Source of the DNA: Gammaproteobacteria bacterium
GTDB taxonomy: Bacteria; Pseudomonadota; Gammaproteobacteria; Cardiobacteriales; Wohlfahrtiimonadaceae
Direction: 5' to 3'
DNA: 13,416 bases
Assembly (NCBI GenBank): GCA_003864535.1
Contig: BHEQ01000030.1
Coordinates: forward strand, 1-13,416
Part shown: in pieces, positions 1 to 8,243 of the stretch
Position numbering within the stretch: the stretch's first letter is position 1
Layout: every line of letters begins with the position of its first letter
Notes under the pieces: generated by a model
What the model was told of the DNA's origin: nothing
Seen by the model: only the letters and a program-made list of their open reading frames with translations
Database searches by the model: none
Position numbers and translations under genes: made by a program

Positions 1-3000
1 GGTAAATGGCGAGAGCTCTATTTTATTTGATAAAACATCATCTGCTTGAGTTGAATCTGGAACAGATAAATTTAAAATAGTTAAATCTGGAGCAGATAAA
101 CTGGCAGATAAATCTGTGACAGATAAATTTTCAAAATAAGGTTGAGAATAAGATCTTTGCCAGCTTAAATTCGTATAACTTGTAAATTGCCAATTCTTAT
201 CAAGCTTACGCTTAAATGAGTTTGCAGATAATGCATGCAAAGAATTTGTATTTACAAGAGGATCTATGCTAAGTGATTGATCAATAACATCTACTTGAGT
301 CATAAATTCTGGATAATTAACCACCAATTGCTTAACATCTGTTATTAGTTGGGAGGAATTAACTTGATCAAATAAAACGCTCAGAGCACTCTTTTCAGAA
401 CTTTTTTTAGTATTTGCCACGCCTAAATGACATTGATAAACACCGCGCGTTATCGCCACATAAAACAGCCGCATCTCCTCTGTGAGCCATGTTTGAGAGG
501 CTGCTTCTTTTGAGTTATTTAAATCTAACACGCGCTGTTTTTTCTCAATATCATAATTATCATATTTTGCATGGTTTGAGATAAAAAAATTCACAGCAAA
601 TGGAATAAATACAATTGGAAACTCTAATCCTTTGGATTTATGATATGTATAGATTTCTAAAACCTGAGTATCGCGCTCTAAACGCAATTGAAACTCATCA
701 TTATTTTTCTTATCATCATTCTTAATTTGCGCGTAACACCAACCCAAAAGCTCGTCTGCGTTTGCCAAAATACGCTCTTGAGCCTGAAGAAGCTCTGCAA
801 CATGGAGTACATCTGCAAGATCACGCTGCCCATTTTGCATATTTAATAAATTAAATTTAATTGGAAAATCAGTAAGTAAAGAATGTGTCAGTGCTAATAT
901 GCCATAACGCGCCCATATTTCGCCCAAGGCTATGAACTTAAACATATACTCTTCAAGCCTAAGATCATCATTAAATAACCCCCACAGATCGGCTGTTGCT
1001 ATCCCAAACAAAGGCGTTGCTAATGCTTTTTTTAACAGATCGACAGATTTTGCTTGATAAATTGCATTTAAAATCATATAAAAATCATCGATAACTTTCT
1101 GTTTAAAAACAGGGTTTTTCTCTGATAAATAAGCGCAATTTAGATTATATTTTTTTAAAGCTGCTTGGATAAATTTTGCTTGTGTCCCTGTTTTTACCAA
1201 AATAACGATAGAGCTCGCATCAACAGCATGCCCAAGTCCATGCTCATCTGTTATAAAGGCTTGATTAAGTTTCCCTTTTTCTAATAGTTGATAAATATGT
1301 TGGGCCGCACTCGCCGCTAACATTTCATCTTTTTTTGCGGAAGTTAGGGTTTCATCGAGAGTATGAAAGACTAATGATTTTTGCAAAATACCATCAATAA
1401 TTAGTGCTTTTTGCTTAGAGCTCTCAGGATAAGCGATCTTTATATATGGAATATCTTGATGTAAAAAAGGTAAGCTTGTTTGGGTAAATAAAATATTAAT
1501 CGCCTCACAAATATTACTTGAGCCGCGATAATTATAATTTAAGGTATAAATTTGATCAACATCTTGTTTTGCTTGAATATATGCATAAATATCCGCACCT
1601 CTAAATCCATAAATTGCCTGCTTGGGATCACCTATCATTAATAAACCACTTTTATGGAGGTGATTATTTATATGCTGCCCATCAATATTTTCAGCAGTAG
1701 TTTCAGTAGCTTCATTAACTTGATGATCTTGCTTATATATTGTACTAAAAATATCATATTGCAATTGATCTGTATCTTGGAATTCATCAATTAAAGCAAC
1801 AGGATACTGTTCTTGTAATTGGCGTGCTAATGGAGAGGCGGCTAAATTTTGCGATTTTTTATCACCAACTAAAGCGCGATGACAAAAGTTTAATAAATCA
1901 TCAAATCCAAGCACTTGCTCAATTTGTTTAAGTTCGCTTAAAGATTTATCCATTTGAGTTATTGCAAAATATTTTAAACGCAATACAAGTAAATCATCCG
2001 CATTATTTAAAAGAGCCGCTTCAAATATATTAAATATTTCAGGAAGATCGGCACAGGTTTTACCTTTATTAACCGCGCTTAGCACATATGCTGCGCTATA
2101 TTTTTCAAAACACTTAGGTAACTCTAATGCATCTATATCATCCGCCCATTCTTGCATCTGCGTATAAAATTTTGGGATATTTTCAGTCCTATATTTTTGT
2201 TTGTTTAAACAGGGCTGATTAATAATCTCTTGGCACACCACATGTTGCTCTTTCCAGAGCATTTTTAATTGTTGGCAAGATTCTTGACGCAATTTAACCT
2301 GCTCAGTTAATTGATCTCGATTAGCGCAAATTAGTTTAGGGTCGATATACAAACTTGGTTTATTTAAATATCCTTGATAATCTTGGATTAATTTTTTAGG
2401 CGAGCCATAGTTGGCATGGGCAAGTTTTGCCAAAGTACCTTCAAAAAAATAACATTGCTGCCGCCAAAAATTAATTGTCGCACTTTCAAGTACATCATTT
2501 AAATTTGTGGATAATTCTAAATCAAAAGGTGTTTTAGCTAAAAAAGCATGTTGGGTTAAAATACGCTGGCAAAAACTATGAATTGTAAAAATACTCGCCT
2601 GCTCAATATGGGCAAGTGCTTTCCTAAGTAGATAGCTACATTCTTTATAATCTAGTTTACGCGCATCAATTAAGGCGCGTATTTCGAGCAATGTTTTATC
2701 TATATGTTGTGGATCATTTGGAGCTAAATTATTCTCTGCATTGAGTAGATCATAATTGAGTAAATCATGCATATCAATAAGGCGCTTACGAATTCTATCA
2801 AGCAACTCAGCTGTAGCTGCTTTAGTAAAAGTAACCACTAATATTTGCGTAATAGATAAAGGTGTACCGCTCTCGTTTAAGCCTAAAATAAGGCGTAAAT
2901 ATAAAAGCGTAAGCGTGAATGTTTTACCCGTCCCAGCCGAAGCCTCAATCAAGCCATGCTTATAAAGAGGGATTGTATATGGATTTAAGCTTTGGTATTT

Positions 3001-3021
3001 ATTTGCCTGATCTAAACGCAT
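1..3021 (-). CDS. recB: RecB, exodeoxyribonuclease V beta subunit (3' part beyond window edge)
   Basis: This is the SF1A helicase/nuclease subunit of RecBCD, which unwinds and degrades double-strand DNA ends and loads RecA. The 1007 codons seen are open to the left edge. The start at 3021 has AGGA about 8 nt upstream. UvrD-type motifs appear in order: Walker A ASAGTGKT at residues 27-34; Ia VVTFTKAATAEL near 60-75; II LIDEFQDTD at 410-418; III GDPKQAIYGFRG at 464-475; V YHKSKGLEFP at 793-802; VI MRLFYVAITRG at 850-860. The sequences EASAGTGKTFTL and VVTFTKAATAEL favour RecB over AddA or UvrD. Residues about 955-975 (NWQFTSY) match the E. coli segment before the nuclease domain, so the roughly 200-residue nuclease domain is off the edge. 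The linker there carries a short repeat. Upstream is dmsC, not recC or ptrA. Family call is from motifs; activity is inferred. Confidence 0.95.
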   Translation of the reverse strand, partial: MRLDQANKYQSLNPYTIPLYKHGLIEASAGTGKTFTLTLLYLRLILGLNESGTPLSITQILVVTFTKAATAELLDRIRKRLIDMHDLLNYDLLNAENNLAPNDPQHIDKTLLEIRALIDARKLDYKECSYLLRKALAHIEQASIFTIHSFCQRILTQHAFLAKTPFDLELSTNLNDVLESATINFWRQQCYFFEGTLAKLAHANYGSPKKLIQDYQGYLNKPSLYIDPKLICANRDQLTEQVKLRQESCQQLKMLWKEQHVVCQEIINQPCLNKQKYRTENIPKFYTQMQEWADDIDALELPKCFEKYSAAYVLSAVNKGKTCADLPEIFNIFEAALLNNADDLLVLRLKYFAITQMDKSLSELKQIEQVLGFDDLLNFCHRALVGDKKSQNLAASPLARQLQEQYPVALIDEFQDTDQLQYDIFSTIYKQDHQVNEATETTAENIDGQHINNHLHKSGLLMIGDPKQAIYGFRGADIYAYIQAKQDVDQIYTLNYNYRGSSNICEAINILFTQTSLPFLHQDIPYIKIAYPESSKQKALIIDGILQKSLVFHTLDETLTSAKKDEMLAASAAQHIYQLLEKGKLNQAFITDEHGLGHAVDASSIVILVKTGTQAKFIQAALKKYNLNCAYLSEKNPVFKQKVIDDFYMILNAIYQAKSVDLLKKALATPLFGIATADLWGLFNDDLRLEEYMFKFIALGEIWARYGILALTHSLLTDFPIKFNLLNMQNGQRDLADVLHVAELLQAQERILANADELLGWCYAQIKNDDKKNNDEFQLRLERDTQVLEIYTYHKSKGLEFPIVFIPFAVNFFISNHAKYDNYDIEKKQRVLDLNNSKEAASQTWLTEEMRLFYVAITRGVYQCHLGVANTKKSSEKSALSVLFDQVNSSQLITDVKQLVVNYPEFMTQVDVIDQSLSIDPLVNTNSLHALSANSFKRKLDKNWQFTSYTNLSWQRSYSQPYFENLSVTDLSASLSAPDLTILNLSVPDSTQADDVLSNKIELSPFT
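56..127. repeat. Short imperfect tandem repeat inside the recB linker
   Basis: The octamer cagataaa occurs four times, at 63-70, 93-100, 105-112 and 120-127. A 15-bp unit, tctggRacagataaa-like, occurs at 56-70 and 86-100 with one mismatch. Read on the minus strand in the recB frame it gives a Leu/Ser/Asp-rich stretch with repeated DLS/NLS steps (NLSVTDLSASLSAPDL and onward), between the helicase part and the expected nuclease domain. The frame stays open, so the repeat looks tolerated as a flexible linker. Confidence 0.7.
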
Positions 3022-3046
3022 TGATCAATATCCTAAAATAATAAAA

Positions 3047-3055
3047 ATATTAGCA
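3047..3055 (-). promoter_or_regulatory. Candidate extended -10 promoter for recB
   Basis: On the minus strand the sequence TGCTAATAT gives an extended -10 (TGn plus TAATAT), 26 nt before the recB ATG. The -35 position at 17 nt holds only a weak hexamer (TTATGT). It would give recB its own transcript, separate from dmsABC. This is by-eye promoter matching in AT-rich DNA, so confidence is low. Confidence 0.3.
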
Positions 3056-3128
3056 TAATGATAACAATTACATAAAAATTTAGTTTTATATTCGTGATAG
3101 CATGCGTCAATATTCCCCTCTCTAAGTT

Positions 3129-3210
3129 AAGGCTTCCCCCCTAAATCCCCCCTTCGCAGGGGGACTTTTACAGCTCATCCCCTGCGAAGGGGAGGTTGGG
3201 AGGGGCTTTT
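3129..3210. repeat. GC-rich palindromic dispersed repeat, copy 1
   Basis: This is a long inverted repeat between dmsC and recB. The inner arms are a perfect 14-bp pair (CCCCTTCGCAGGGG at 3149-3162 and its complement at 3179-3192) around a 16-nt loop. Outer C-rich and G-rich arms also pair imperfectly (about 3131-3148 with 3193-3208). The same element recurs at 11336-11441. Its GC content contrasts sharply with its surroundings. It resembles REP- or MITE-like intergenic palindromes. On the minus strand no T-run follows, so it is not a textbook terminator for dmsC, though such a stem may protect the 3' end of the dms message. Confidence 0.8.
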
Positions 3211-3215
3211 AAAAC

Positions 3216-4085
3216 TTACAAACCAACACTCATATGGACTGCATAAAATAAAGCGCGGCTAATAACTTGAGCTGTAAATACCAACACAATGATGATAAAA
3301 AGCATTGTTGGTTTTATTTTTATACTATTGCTATTACTATTACTGGCGCACATATATATGCCAAGCCAAACTATAAATATCATACTGCTTATGGATAAAT
3401 ATACGTGGATATACATTTTATAATCATTAACTTGCATTAAGGCATTCGTGATTGCGCTCTCTGTAATTTGCCATAAATTAACTTGTAATAAAAAGGTAAT
3501 TACACTTAAAAATAAAGCTATTATTCCGATAAAATTCAATATATTAGGCAAATATGCAGGTGTTTTTAGGCGCAATAGCATTAATTGCCCAAAAAGAGAG
3601 CCGCCAATTAAACAGCTTAAAATAAAGCTTGCAGGTGTATACCAGCTATCCCAACTTGGAACGGTTTCTATCATATATAACATTGACATAGACCCAAGCA
3701 GTGCTAAGCCTAAGAACATGGTTAAAATCAAAAATAAGCGTCTTAACCCAGATGAATAATATGAAAACATAGCGATAAGCCAGAAAATTCCAGCTGATCC
3801 GATAAATAATCCTGTGATAAAGACCTCATTACTCAGCCATGCTTTACCTAATCTATTAAAAGCATTAATGCCTCGCAGCGGCGTTCCTAAATGGAATGTT
3901 GAAGCAATCAAGCCAATTAGCATTAACGCGATAATGAAAAAAAAGCGCTTGGATATCGTAGTTGATAGCATTCTATCTTTACTAAATAAGATAAATATCC
4001 CTAATAGAATAAAGCAACCGATTGATATTTGTTGCAATAATGTATAAATAACCAATGGTAGATCATGTGTATTGATATTAATCAT
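3216..4085 (-). CDS. dmsC: DmsC, membrane anchor subunit of DMSO reductase
   Basis: This 289-residue integral membrane protein (E. coli DmsC is 287) anchors DmsAB to the inner membrane and oxidises menaquinol. About eight hydrophobic segments are visible by eye. The block IASTFHLGTP contains His65, the position of the E. coli DmsC histidine tied to quinol oxidation. Other matching blocks are RLGKAWLSNE, IETVPSWDSWYTP and the C-terminal ISRALFYAVHMSVGL. The ATG follows the dmsB stop by one nucleotide, with GAGG overlapping the end of dmsB, so translation is probably coupled. The protein diverges more than DmsA and DmsB do, as is usual for this subunit. No dmsD/torD-type chaperone gene follows; a palindromic repeat and recB come next. 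Confidence 0.93.
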   Translation of the reverse strand: MININTHDLPLVIYTLLQQISIGCFILLGIFILFSKDRMLSTTISKRFFFIIALMLIGLIASTFHLGTPLRGINAFNRLGKAWLSNEVFITGLFIGSAGIFWLIAMFSYYSSGLRRLFLILTMFLGLALLGSMSMLYMIETVPSWDSWYTPASFILSCLIGGSLFGQLMLLRLKTPAYLPNILNFIGIIALFLSVITFLLQVNLWQITESAITNALMQVNDYKMYIHVYLSISSMIFIVWLGIYMCASNSNSNSIKIKPTMLFIIIVLVFTAQVISRALFYAVHMSVGL

Positions 4086-4086
4086 C

Positions 4087-4719
4087 TTAAACCTCGCTTG
4101 GATTAGCTAAATAACCTGATCTGAATCCTGTTGGTTTTGCTTTTGGATTTAACTTAATCACAAGATTTGGCAAAGTATATTTGCTTGATGGTAATGGCGC
4201 GATATCGGCTTTAGTTCCGTATTTAGCGCGTAAATCTTCAATTAAACCAAAGTCAAGAGCGCGTAATGGGCAAGATTCGACACAGATTGGCATCGCACCT
4301 ATCTTGACACGCTCAAAACAACCATCACATTTAGTCATATGTCCCTTGTGCTCATCATATTGGGGCGCACCATATGGGCAGGCTGATTCACAATTGCGAC
4401 AGCCTATACAGATGCTCTCATCAACTATCACAAATCCATCACTCCGCTTGTGCATAGCACCTGTTGGGCAAACAGCGGTACAAGCTGGTTTAGAGCAGTG
4501 ATTGCACGCTATAGATAAATAATATGCGAAAATATCAGGCTGCCATTGCCCTGTGTTTAAGTTATCTGGATCGTCATTTTTCCAATTTCCACCCGCATAT
4601 TCATAAACGCGGCGAAAGTTTACATCGGTCCCTAGTTGTTTATAATCTTTACATGCTAATTGGCAAGTTTTACAACCTGTGCATTTAGCTGTATCTACAA
4701 AAAAACCATATTGTTGCAT
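4087..4719 (-). CDS. dmsB: DmsB, four-cluster [4Fe-4S] electron-transfer subunit of DMSO reductase
   Basis: This 210-residue ferredoxin-like subunit carries electrons from DmsC to the molybdopterin subunit DmsA. Sixteen cysteines form the four expected groups: C13, C16, C19, C23; C72, C75, C80, C84; C104, C107, C110, C114; and C131, C134, C146, C150. All four clusters therefore look intact. It opens MQQYGFFVDTAKCTGC and ends GYLANPSEV, both very like E. coli DmsB (205 residues). The block CDGCFERVKIG and PICVESCPLRALDFG is typical of the DmsB/NrfC/PsrB group. It has no signal peptide, which fits export together with the Tat-signalled DmsA. AAGGAA lies 6-7 nt before the ATG. It follows dmsA by 118 bp, an unusually long gap, and precedes dmsC by 1 nt. 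Confidence 0.97.
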   Translation of the reverse strand: MQQYGFFVDTAKCTGCKTCQLACKDYKQLGTDVNFRRVYEYAGGNWKNDDPDNLNTGQWQPDIFAYYLSIACNHCSKPACTAVCPTGAMHKRSDGFVIVDESICIGCRNCESACPYGAPQYDEHKGHMTKCDGCFERVKIGAMPICVESCPLRALDFGLIEDLRAKYGTKADIAPLPSSKYTLPNLVIKLNPKAKPTGFRSGYLANPSEV

Positions 4720-4750
4720 AAGATATTCCTTGGTTTATTTTTTAATAATT

Positions 4751-4803
4751 ACTCAAAGTTTGCAGGATAATTATTTAAAGTGCATAGAGTGATACTTTTG
4801 AGT
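4751..4803 (-). other. Inverted repeat in the dmsA-dmsB spacer
   Basis: The spacer between dmsA and dmsB is 118 bp and contains ACTCAAAGT at 4751-4759, paired with ACTTTTGAGT at 4794-4803 (nine pairs with one bulge) around a loop of about 34 nt. On the dms message this would be a long-looped hairpin about 30 nt before dmsB. No T-run follows on the minus strand, so it is not an intrinsic terminator. It could affect processing or the relative output of dmsA and dmsBC. Confidence 0.35.
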
Positions 4804-4837
4804 GAGCCTTTTGAGGTAGCCTTAAATTAGATGACTC

Positions 4838-7246
4838 TTAAATAACTTTTGTGATCTGGGCTAAATTAGTATGGCAGGGATTACCTTTCGCAAGAGGGGA
4901 AGTATCTTGAGTTGCAAGTACGTTAAATGAGCCATTCTTATCAACGCCATTTAGATCAGGTTGATACCAAGCACCTTCACTTAAAGCGATAACTCCTGGA
5001 AGAATACGCGGCGTGACTTTGGCGTGTACTTGCGTTTTACCATACTCATTATTAATCTCGACAAGATCACCATCTTTAATCAGCCGAGGTTCTGCATCAA
5101 CGTGGTTAATCCAAACCTCTTGACGTGCCGCAGCTTTAAGCACATCAATATTGCCATAAGTTGAATGAGTGCGTGCTTTATAATGAAAGCCTATGAGTTG
5201 TAAAGGATATTTACTTCGCATCGGATCATCCCAGCCATCAATCGTTGCCGCATGAATTGGGAGTGGGTCAATTACATCTTTTTCAGATAAAATCCAACTT
5301 GCTTTAATTTTTGCAAGTGCTTCTGAATAAATTTCAATCTTGCCTGAAGGTGTTTTTAATGGATTCAAAATAGGGTCTTTTTTGAAATCTTTATAAGCAA
5401 CATGATGCCCATTTGGATCAAGACGCTTGATGATTCCTTGCTCGCGAAATTCCTCAAAAGTTGGCAAACTAGGATCATTCGCGCGTGATTGTGCATAAAT
5501 ATGGCGCAGCCATTCCTCTTGAGTACGATTTTGCGTAAAATCCTCTTTTATCCCTAGTTTATCCGCGATACCACTACACATTTCATAGATTGATTTACAC
5601 TCAAAACGCGGCTTGATTGCTTGATCACAAAAAATAACATAGCCCATATTGCCCGCATTCGCATCTAAGGCAAAATCCATTTGCTCTGAAGTGGTTAAAT
5701 CTGGCAAAATAATATCCGCCCATTGCGCCGACGAGGTCATGTGATTATCAATCACAACTATCATCTCGCAGTCTTTATCATCCGCTAAAATCTTTTTAGT
5801 TTTATTAATATCACCATGTTGATTAACTAAACAATTACCTGCGTAGTTCCAAATGAATTTAATCGGAACATCAAGTTTATCTTTACCGCGCACGCCATCT
5901 TTTAAGGCAGTCATTTGTGCGCCGCGTGCAATTGCATCTGTCCACATAAAGACGGAAATGCTGGTTTTTATTGGATTTGTAAGCGTTGGAAAACGCACAA
6001 AAGGTATTGCATACGAGCCTTCTCGCGCTCCAGAATTACCTCCAGAAATTCCAACATTACCCGTTAAAATTGGAAGCATTGCGATTGCGCGAGAGACTAA
6101 TTCGCCATTACGCGTGCGCTGCGGCCCCCAACCTTGAGCAATAAAACAGGGTTTAGTGCTCCCTATTTCGCGGGCAAGCTTAATAATCGCCTCAGCTCCA
6201 ATTCCTGTTATTTTACTCGCCCATTCTGGCGTTTTCGCGGTTTTATCATCCCCATCTCCTAAAATGTAGGCTTTATAATGTCCATTTTTTGGTGCTAATT
6301 CTGGCAATGTAGTTTCATCATAACCCACGCAATACTTATCTAAAAAATCTTGATCAACCAGATTCTCCGTAATTAAAACATATGCCATGCCAGCAACTAA
6401 AGCGGCATCAGTCCCAGGTCTTATCGGTAGCCAAAGATCTTCCTTACCTAAAGCGGTATCGGTATAACGTGGATCAATAATGACTAATTTGGCATTAGAT
6501 TTAAGCTGTGCTTGTTGCAGATAATAAGTAACACCGCCACCACTCATGCGCGTTTCAGCAGGATTATTTCCAAATAGTACAATAAGTTTGCTATTTTCAA
6601 TATCTGAAGGGCTATTGCCGCTAGCCCAGCCACCATAGGTATAACTTAAACCCATAGAAATTTGGGCGGTACTATAATTCCCATAATGATTTAAATAGCC
6701 GCCATAGCAATTCATAAGCCGTGCAATCAAAGTTGAAGATGGGGGCCATGATTTTGTAACTGTCCCGCCTAATGTACCTGTCCCGTAATTTAAATAAATA
6801 GATTCATTCCCATAATCTTTAATCAAGCGAGTTAATGAGTTTGCAATTTCAGTATAAGCCTCATCCCATGTGATTCGCTTAAATTGACCGCTACCACGTT
6901 TGCCAACGCGCTTTTGTGGATATTTTAAGCGATCCGCTGCATAAATGCGTTTACGCATAGAACGCCCACGTAAGCAGGCACGTACTTGATGCTCGCCATA
7001 TTTATCTAAACCTGTATTATCGGTTTCAATATAGACAATCTGATCATTTTTATTCGTATGAATCCGCAAAGGGCAACGACTCCCACAATTAACCGTACAC
7101 GCGCTCCACGTTGTTTTAAGAGTTTCCGCCGTAAAGTTTGAGGAGCTGGCAATATCTTGTGCATAGGTATAACGAAAAGGAATATTAGCTGCTGCAAGCA
7201 AGAGAGCCGTTCCTTTTAAAACATTGCGTCGATTACTTGTAATCAT
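4838..7246 (-). CDS. dmsA: DmsA, molybdopterin catalytic subunit of DMSO reductase
   Basis: This 802-residue bis-MGD enzyme reduces DMSO and related S- and N-oxides on the outer face of the inner membrane. The N-terminus NRRNVLKGTALLLAA is a twin-arginine signal with likely cleavage after A29 (TYA|QD). FS0 cluster cysteines are C50, C54, C58 and C91. Ser192 in YGNYSTAQI is the expected molybdenum ligand. Long blocks match E. coli DmsA closely, including ESIYLNYGTGTLGGT, GNNPAETRMSGGGVTYYL, GKEDLWLPIRPGTDAALV, IWNYAGNCLVNQH and SPLAKGNPCHTNL. Length and C-terminus are complete. These features favour DmsA over TorA, BisC or formate dehydrogenase; selenate-type YnfE/YnfF paralogs are the closest alternative. 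AAGG lies about 9 nt before the ATG. It is the first gene of dmsABC. Confidence 0.96.
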   Translation of the reverse strand: MITSNRRNVLKGTALLLAAANIPFRYTYAQDIASSSNFTAETLKTTWSACTVNCGSRCPLRIHTNKNDQIVYIETDNTGLDKYGEHQVRACLRGRSMRKRIYAADRLKYPQKRVGKRGSGQFKRITWDEAYTEIANSLTRLIKDYGNESIYLNYGTGTLGGTVTKSWPPSSTLIARLMNCYGGYLNHYGNYSTAQISMGLSYTYGGWASGNSPSDIENSKLIVLFGNNPAETRMSGGGVTYYLQQAQLKSNAKLVIIDPRYTDTALGKEDLWLPIRPGTDAALVAGMAYVLITENLVDQDFLDKYCVGYDETTLPELAPKNGHYKAYILGDGDDKTAKTPEWASKITGIGAEAIIKLAREIGSTKPCFIAQGWGPQRTRNGELVSRAIAMLPILTGNVGISGGNSGAREGSYAIPFVRFPTLTNPIKTSISVFMWTDAIARGAQMTALKDGVRGKDKLDVPIKFIWNYAGNCLVNQHGDINKTKKILADDKDCEMIVVIDNHMTSSAQWADIILPDLTTSEQMDFALDANAGNMGYVIFCDQAIKPRFECKSIYEMCSGIADKLGIKEDFTQNRTQEEWLRHIYAQSRANDPSLPTFEEFREQGIIKRLDPNGHHVAYKDFKKDPILNPLKTPSGKIEIYSEALAKIKASWILSEKDVIDPLPIHAATIDGWDDPMRSKYPLQLIGFHYKARTHSTYGNIDVLKAAARQEVWINHVDAEPRLIKDGDLVEINNEYGKTQVHAKVTPRILPGVIALSEGAWYQPDLNGVDKNGSFNVLATQDTSPLAKGNPCHTNLAQITKVI

Positions 7247-7266
7247 GACTAAAACCTTTAGATGTA

Positions 7267-7272
7267 AGTATA
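7267..7272 (-). promoter_or_regulatory. Candidate -10 element for dmsABC
   Basis: On the minus strand TATACT lies 21-26 nt before the dmsA ATG within a very AT-rich stretch (7267-7290). The matching -35 position has no good hexamer, which is common at activator-dependent promoters. I looked for the FNR palindrome TTGAT-N4-ATCAA upstream and did not find one, so anaerobic control is expected for the family but not shown here. Confidence 0.3.
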
Positions 7273-7324
7273 AAATATATATACATATGCTATAGGAGTT
7301 AGCTTTAAGATAGTTTGCGCTAAA

Positions 7325-7474
7325 TCAAATAATTAAGCGGATTAAAAACTGAATTACTCGCATTTGGGAGCAAGTGTTATATATTTCTATCCAATATTTT
7401 TGATAAGCAGCATAAGTCTCTTCTGAAACTTTATACTGAGCACTAATATTTGTTTTGCTAAACGCTATTTTTAC
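7325..7474 (-). pseudogene. Shifted-frame 3' tail of the upstream exported-protein gene
   Basis: Directly after the TAA of the 7471-8154 gene, a different minus-strand frame is open for 49 sense codons and ends at TGA 7325-7327. Its translation looks like ordinary protein (SAQYKVSEETYAAYQKYWIE, then IYNTCSQMRVIQFLI). One extra A in the six-A run at 7479-7484, or a -1 ribosomal slip there, would join the frames as PLQK-NRVKIAFSK and give about 276 residues instead of 227. Seen: the open frame and the homopolymer. Inferred: that it is a broken or recoded gene end or a sequencing indel, rather than chance. Confidence 0.5.
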
Positions 7475-8154
7475 TCTGTTTTTTGTAGAGGAATAATCAT
7501 CAAAAAAGATATAACACCTTGTATAACAATAGGATAAGTAAATAAATATTCAACTGTTTGCAGCTCTTTAATATCTAATATACGTTTTTTAGAGGTAAGA
7601 TTAAATTTTTTAAGAAGATCATGATAATCATCATCATCTAACATGGCTGATCCCCATGTCCTTGCCATGTAATTTAAAAGAAATTCTAATTGCTCTGTAT
7701 CAAGTTTTGTTAGATCAACTTTACTTATTTGAGGAGCCTCACTATTTTCATCATCATTAGATCTTCTTTTATCAAGTAACAAATAAAAACAACTAATAGC
7801 AGATGGATCTAAGAAATCAGTAAGGAATAGGAGACTGTCACCGCCAATTTCTCTCTCAACTCTAATAGGTTTTGAGTCAAAACTTATAGGGTGTCTTGCA
7901 TTAGTCCTTAAACCGACATGAAAAGCTTTACCATCCAGTTGCGTAACTTTAAAAACTGGATCTCCTATAGGAAGAGGTGTTAGTACATTTTCAACTGCCT
8001 CAGCTAAGCCTCCAGCTATGTGTTGAGGCTCAGAAAAAGGGATAACGCTGTAAGTGCCGATCATATCATCACAAATCGCACTATTTTCATCAGCGTAAAC
8101 ACCAGGCAAGCTTATTATGGTTAATGTAAAAACATAAAACAGATACTTGATCAT
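7471..8154 (-). CDS. Exported protein of unknown function (probably frameshifted near the 3' end)
   Basis: I do not recognise this protein. The start at 8154 is chosen because AAAGGAA precedes it by 6-7 nt and the product then opens with a normal Sec signal (MIKYLFYVFTLTIISLPGVYA, likely cleavage after A21). An ATG 36 nt further upstream is open too but would bury the signal. The mature part has only two cysteines (C28 and C122), which could form a periplasmic disulfide. It also has GTYSVIPF near 33-40, a basic/acidic middle, an acidic LDDDDYHD patch near 180, and a hydrophobic stretch IVIQGVISFLMII near the end. The frame stops at TAA 7471-7473, but a protein-like frame continues one base out of phase to 7325. 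It lies upstream of dmsA on the same strand; no functional link is visible. Divergent from the eamA unit. Confidence 0.7.
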   Translation of the reverse strand: MIKYLFYVFTLTIISLPGVYADENSAICDDMIGTYSVIPFSEPQHIAGGLAEAVENVLTPLPIGDPVFKVTQLDGKAFHVGLRTNARHPISFDSKPIRVEREIGGDSLLFLTDFLDPSAISCFYLLLDKRRSNDDENSEAPQISKVDLTKLDTEQLEFLLNYMARTWGSAMLDDDDYHDLLKKFNLTSKKRILDIKELQTVEYLFTYPIVIQGVISFLMIIPLQKTE

Positions 8155-8201
8155 AATATTTCCTTTAAATTTCTTATAACTTATTAACAAAAAATGAGAT
8201 T

Positions 8202-8207
8202 AGTATA
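8202..8207 (-). promoter_or_regulatory. Candidate -10 for the exported-protein gene
   Basis: On the minus strand TATACT lies about 48 nt before the ATG at 8154, in the divergent spacer with eamA. No good -35 is seen at 16-18 nt. The assignment rests on one hexamer in AT-rich DNA. Confidence 0.25.
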
Positions 8208-8214
8208 TCTTTAT

Positions 8215-8243
8215 TTGACTTGATTGGGCTTGAAAAATCTAAT
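8215..8243 (+). promoter_or_regulatory. Candidate sigma-70 promoter for the eamA-ispD-ispF unit
   Basis: TTGACT at 8215-8220 and TCTAAT at 8238-8243 are separated by exactly 17 nt, on the plus strand about 150 nt before eamA. The -10 lies inside a 20-bp box repeated upstream of rlmE. A second possibility is the extended -10 TGTTAGAAT at 8348-8356, closer to the gene, with no -35. Confidence 0.4.

Noticed and set aside
56..127. CRISPR-like short regular repeats
   Set aside because: Units are 8-15 bp with irregular spacing, lie inside an intact recB frame, and have no unique spacers or cas genes nearby.
3129..3210. Palindromic repeat copy 1 as an intrinsic terminator of dmsABC
   Set aside because: On the minus strand the stem is followed by G-rich sequence, not a T-run.
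5853..6137. Plus-strand open frame of 94 codons inside dmsA
   Set aside because: It is antisense to conserved DmsA sequence and has no ribosome site.
7318..7339. Imperfect palindrome CGCTAAAT-N6-ATTAAGCG upstream of dmsA, as a possible operator
   Set aside because: It matches neither the FNR nor the NarL consensus, and it overlaps the likely coding tail ending at 7325.
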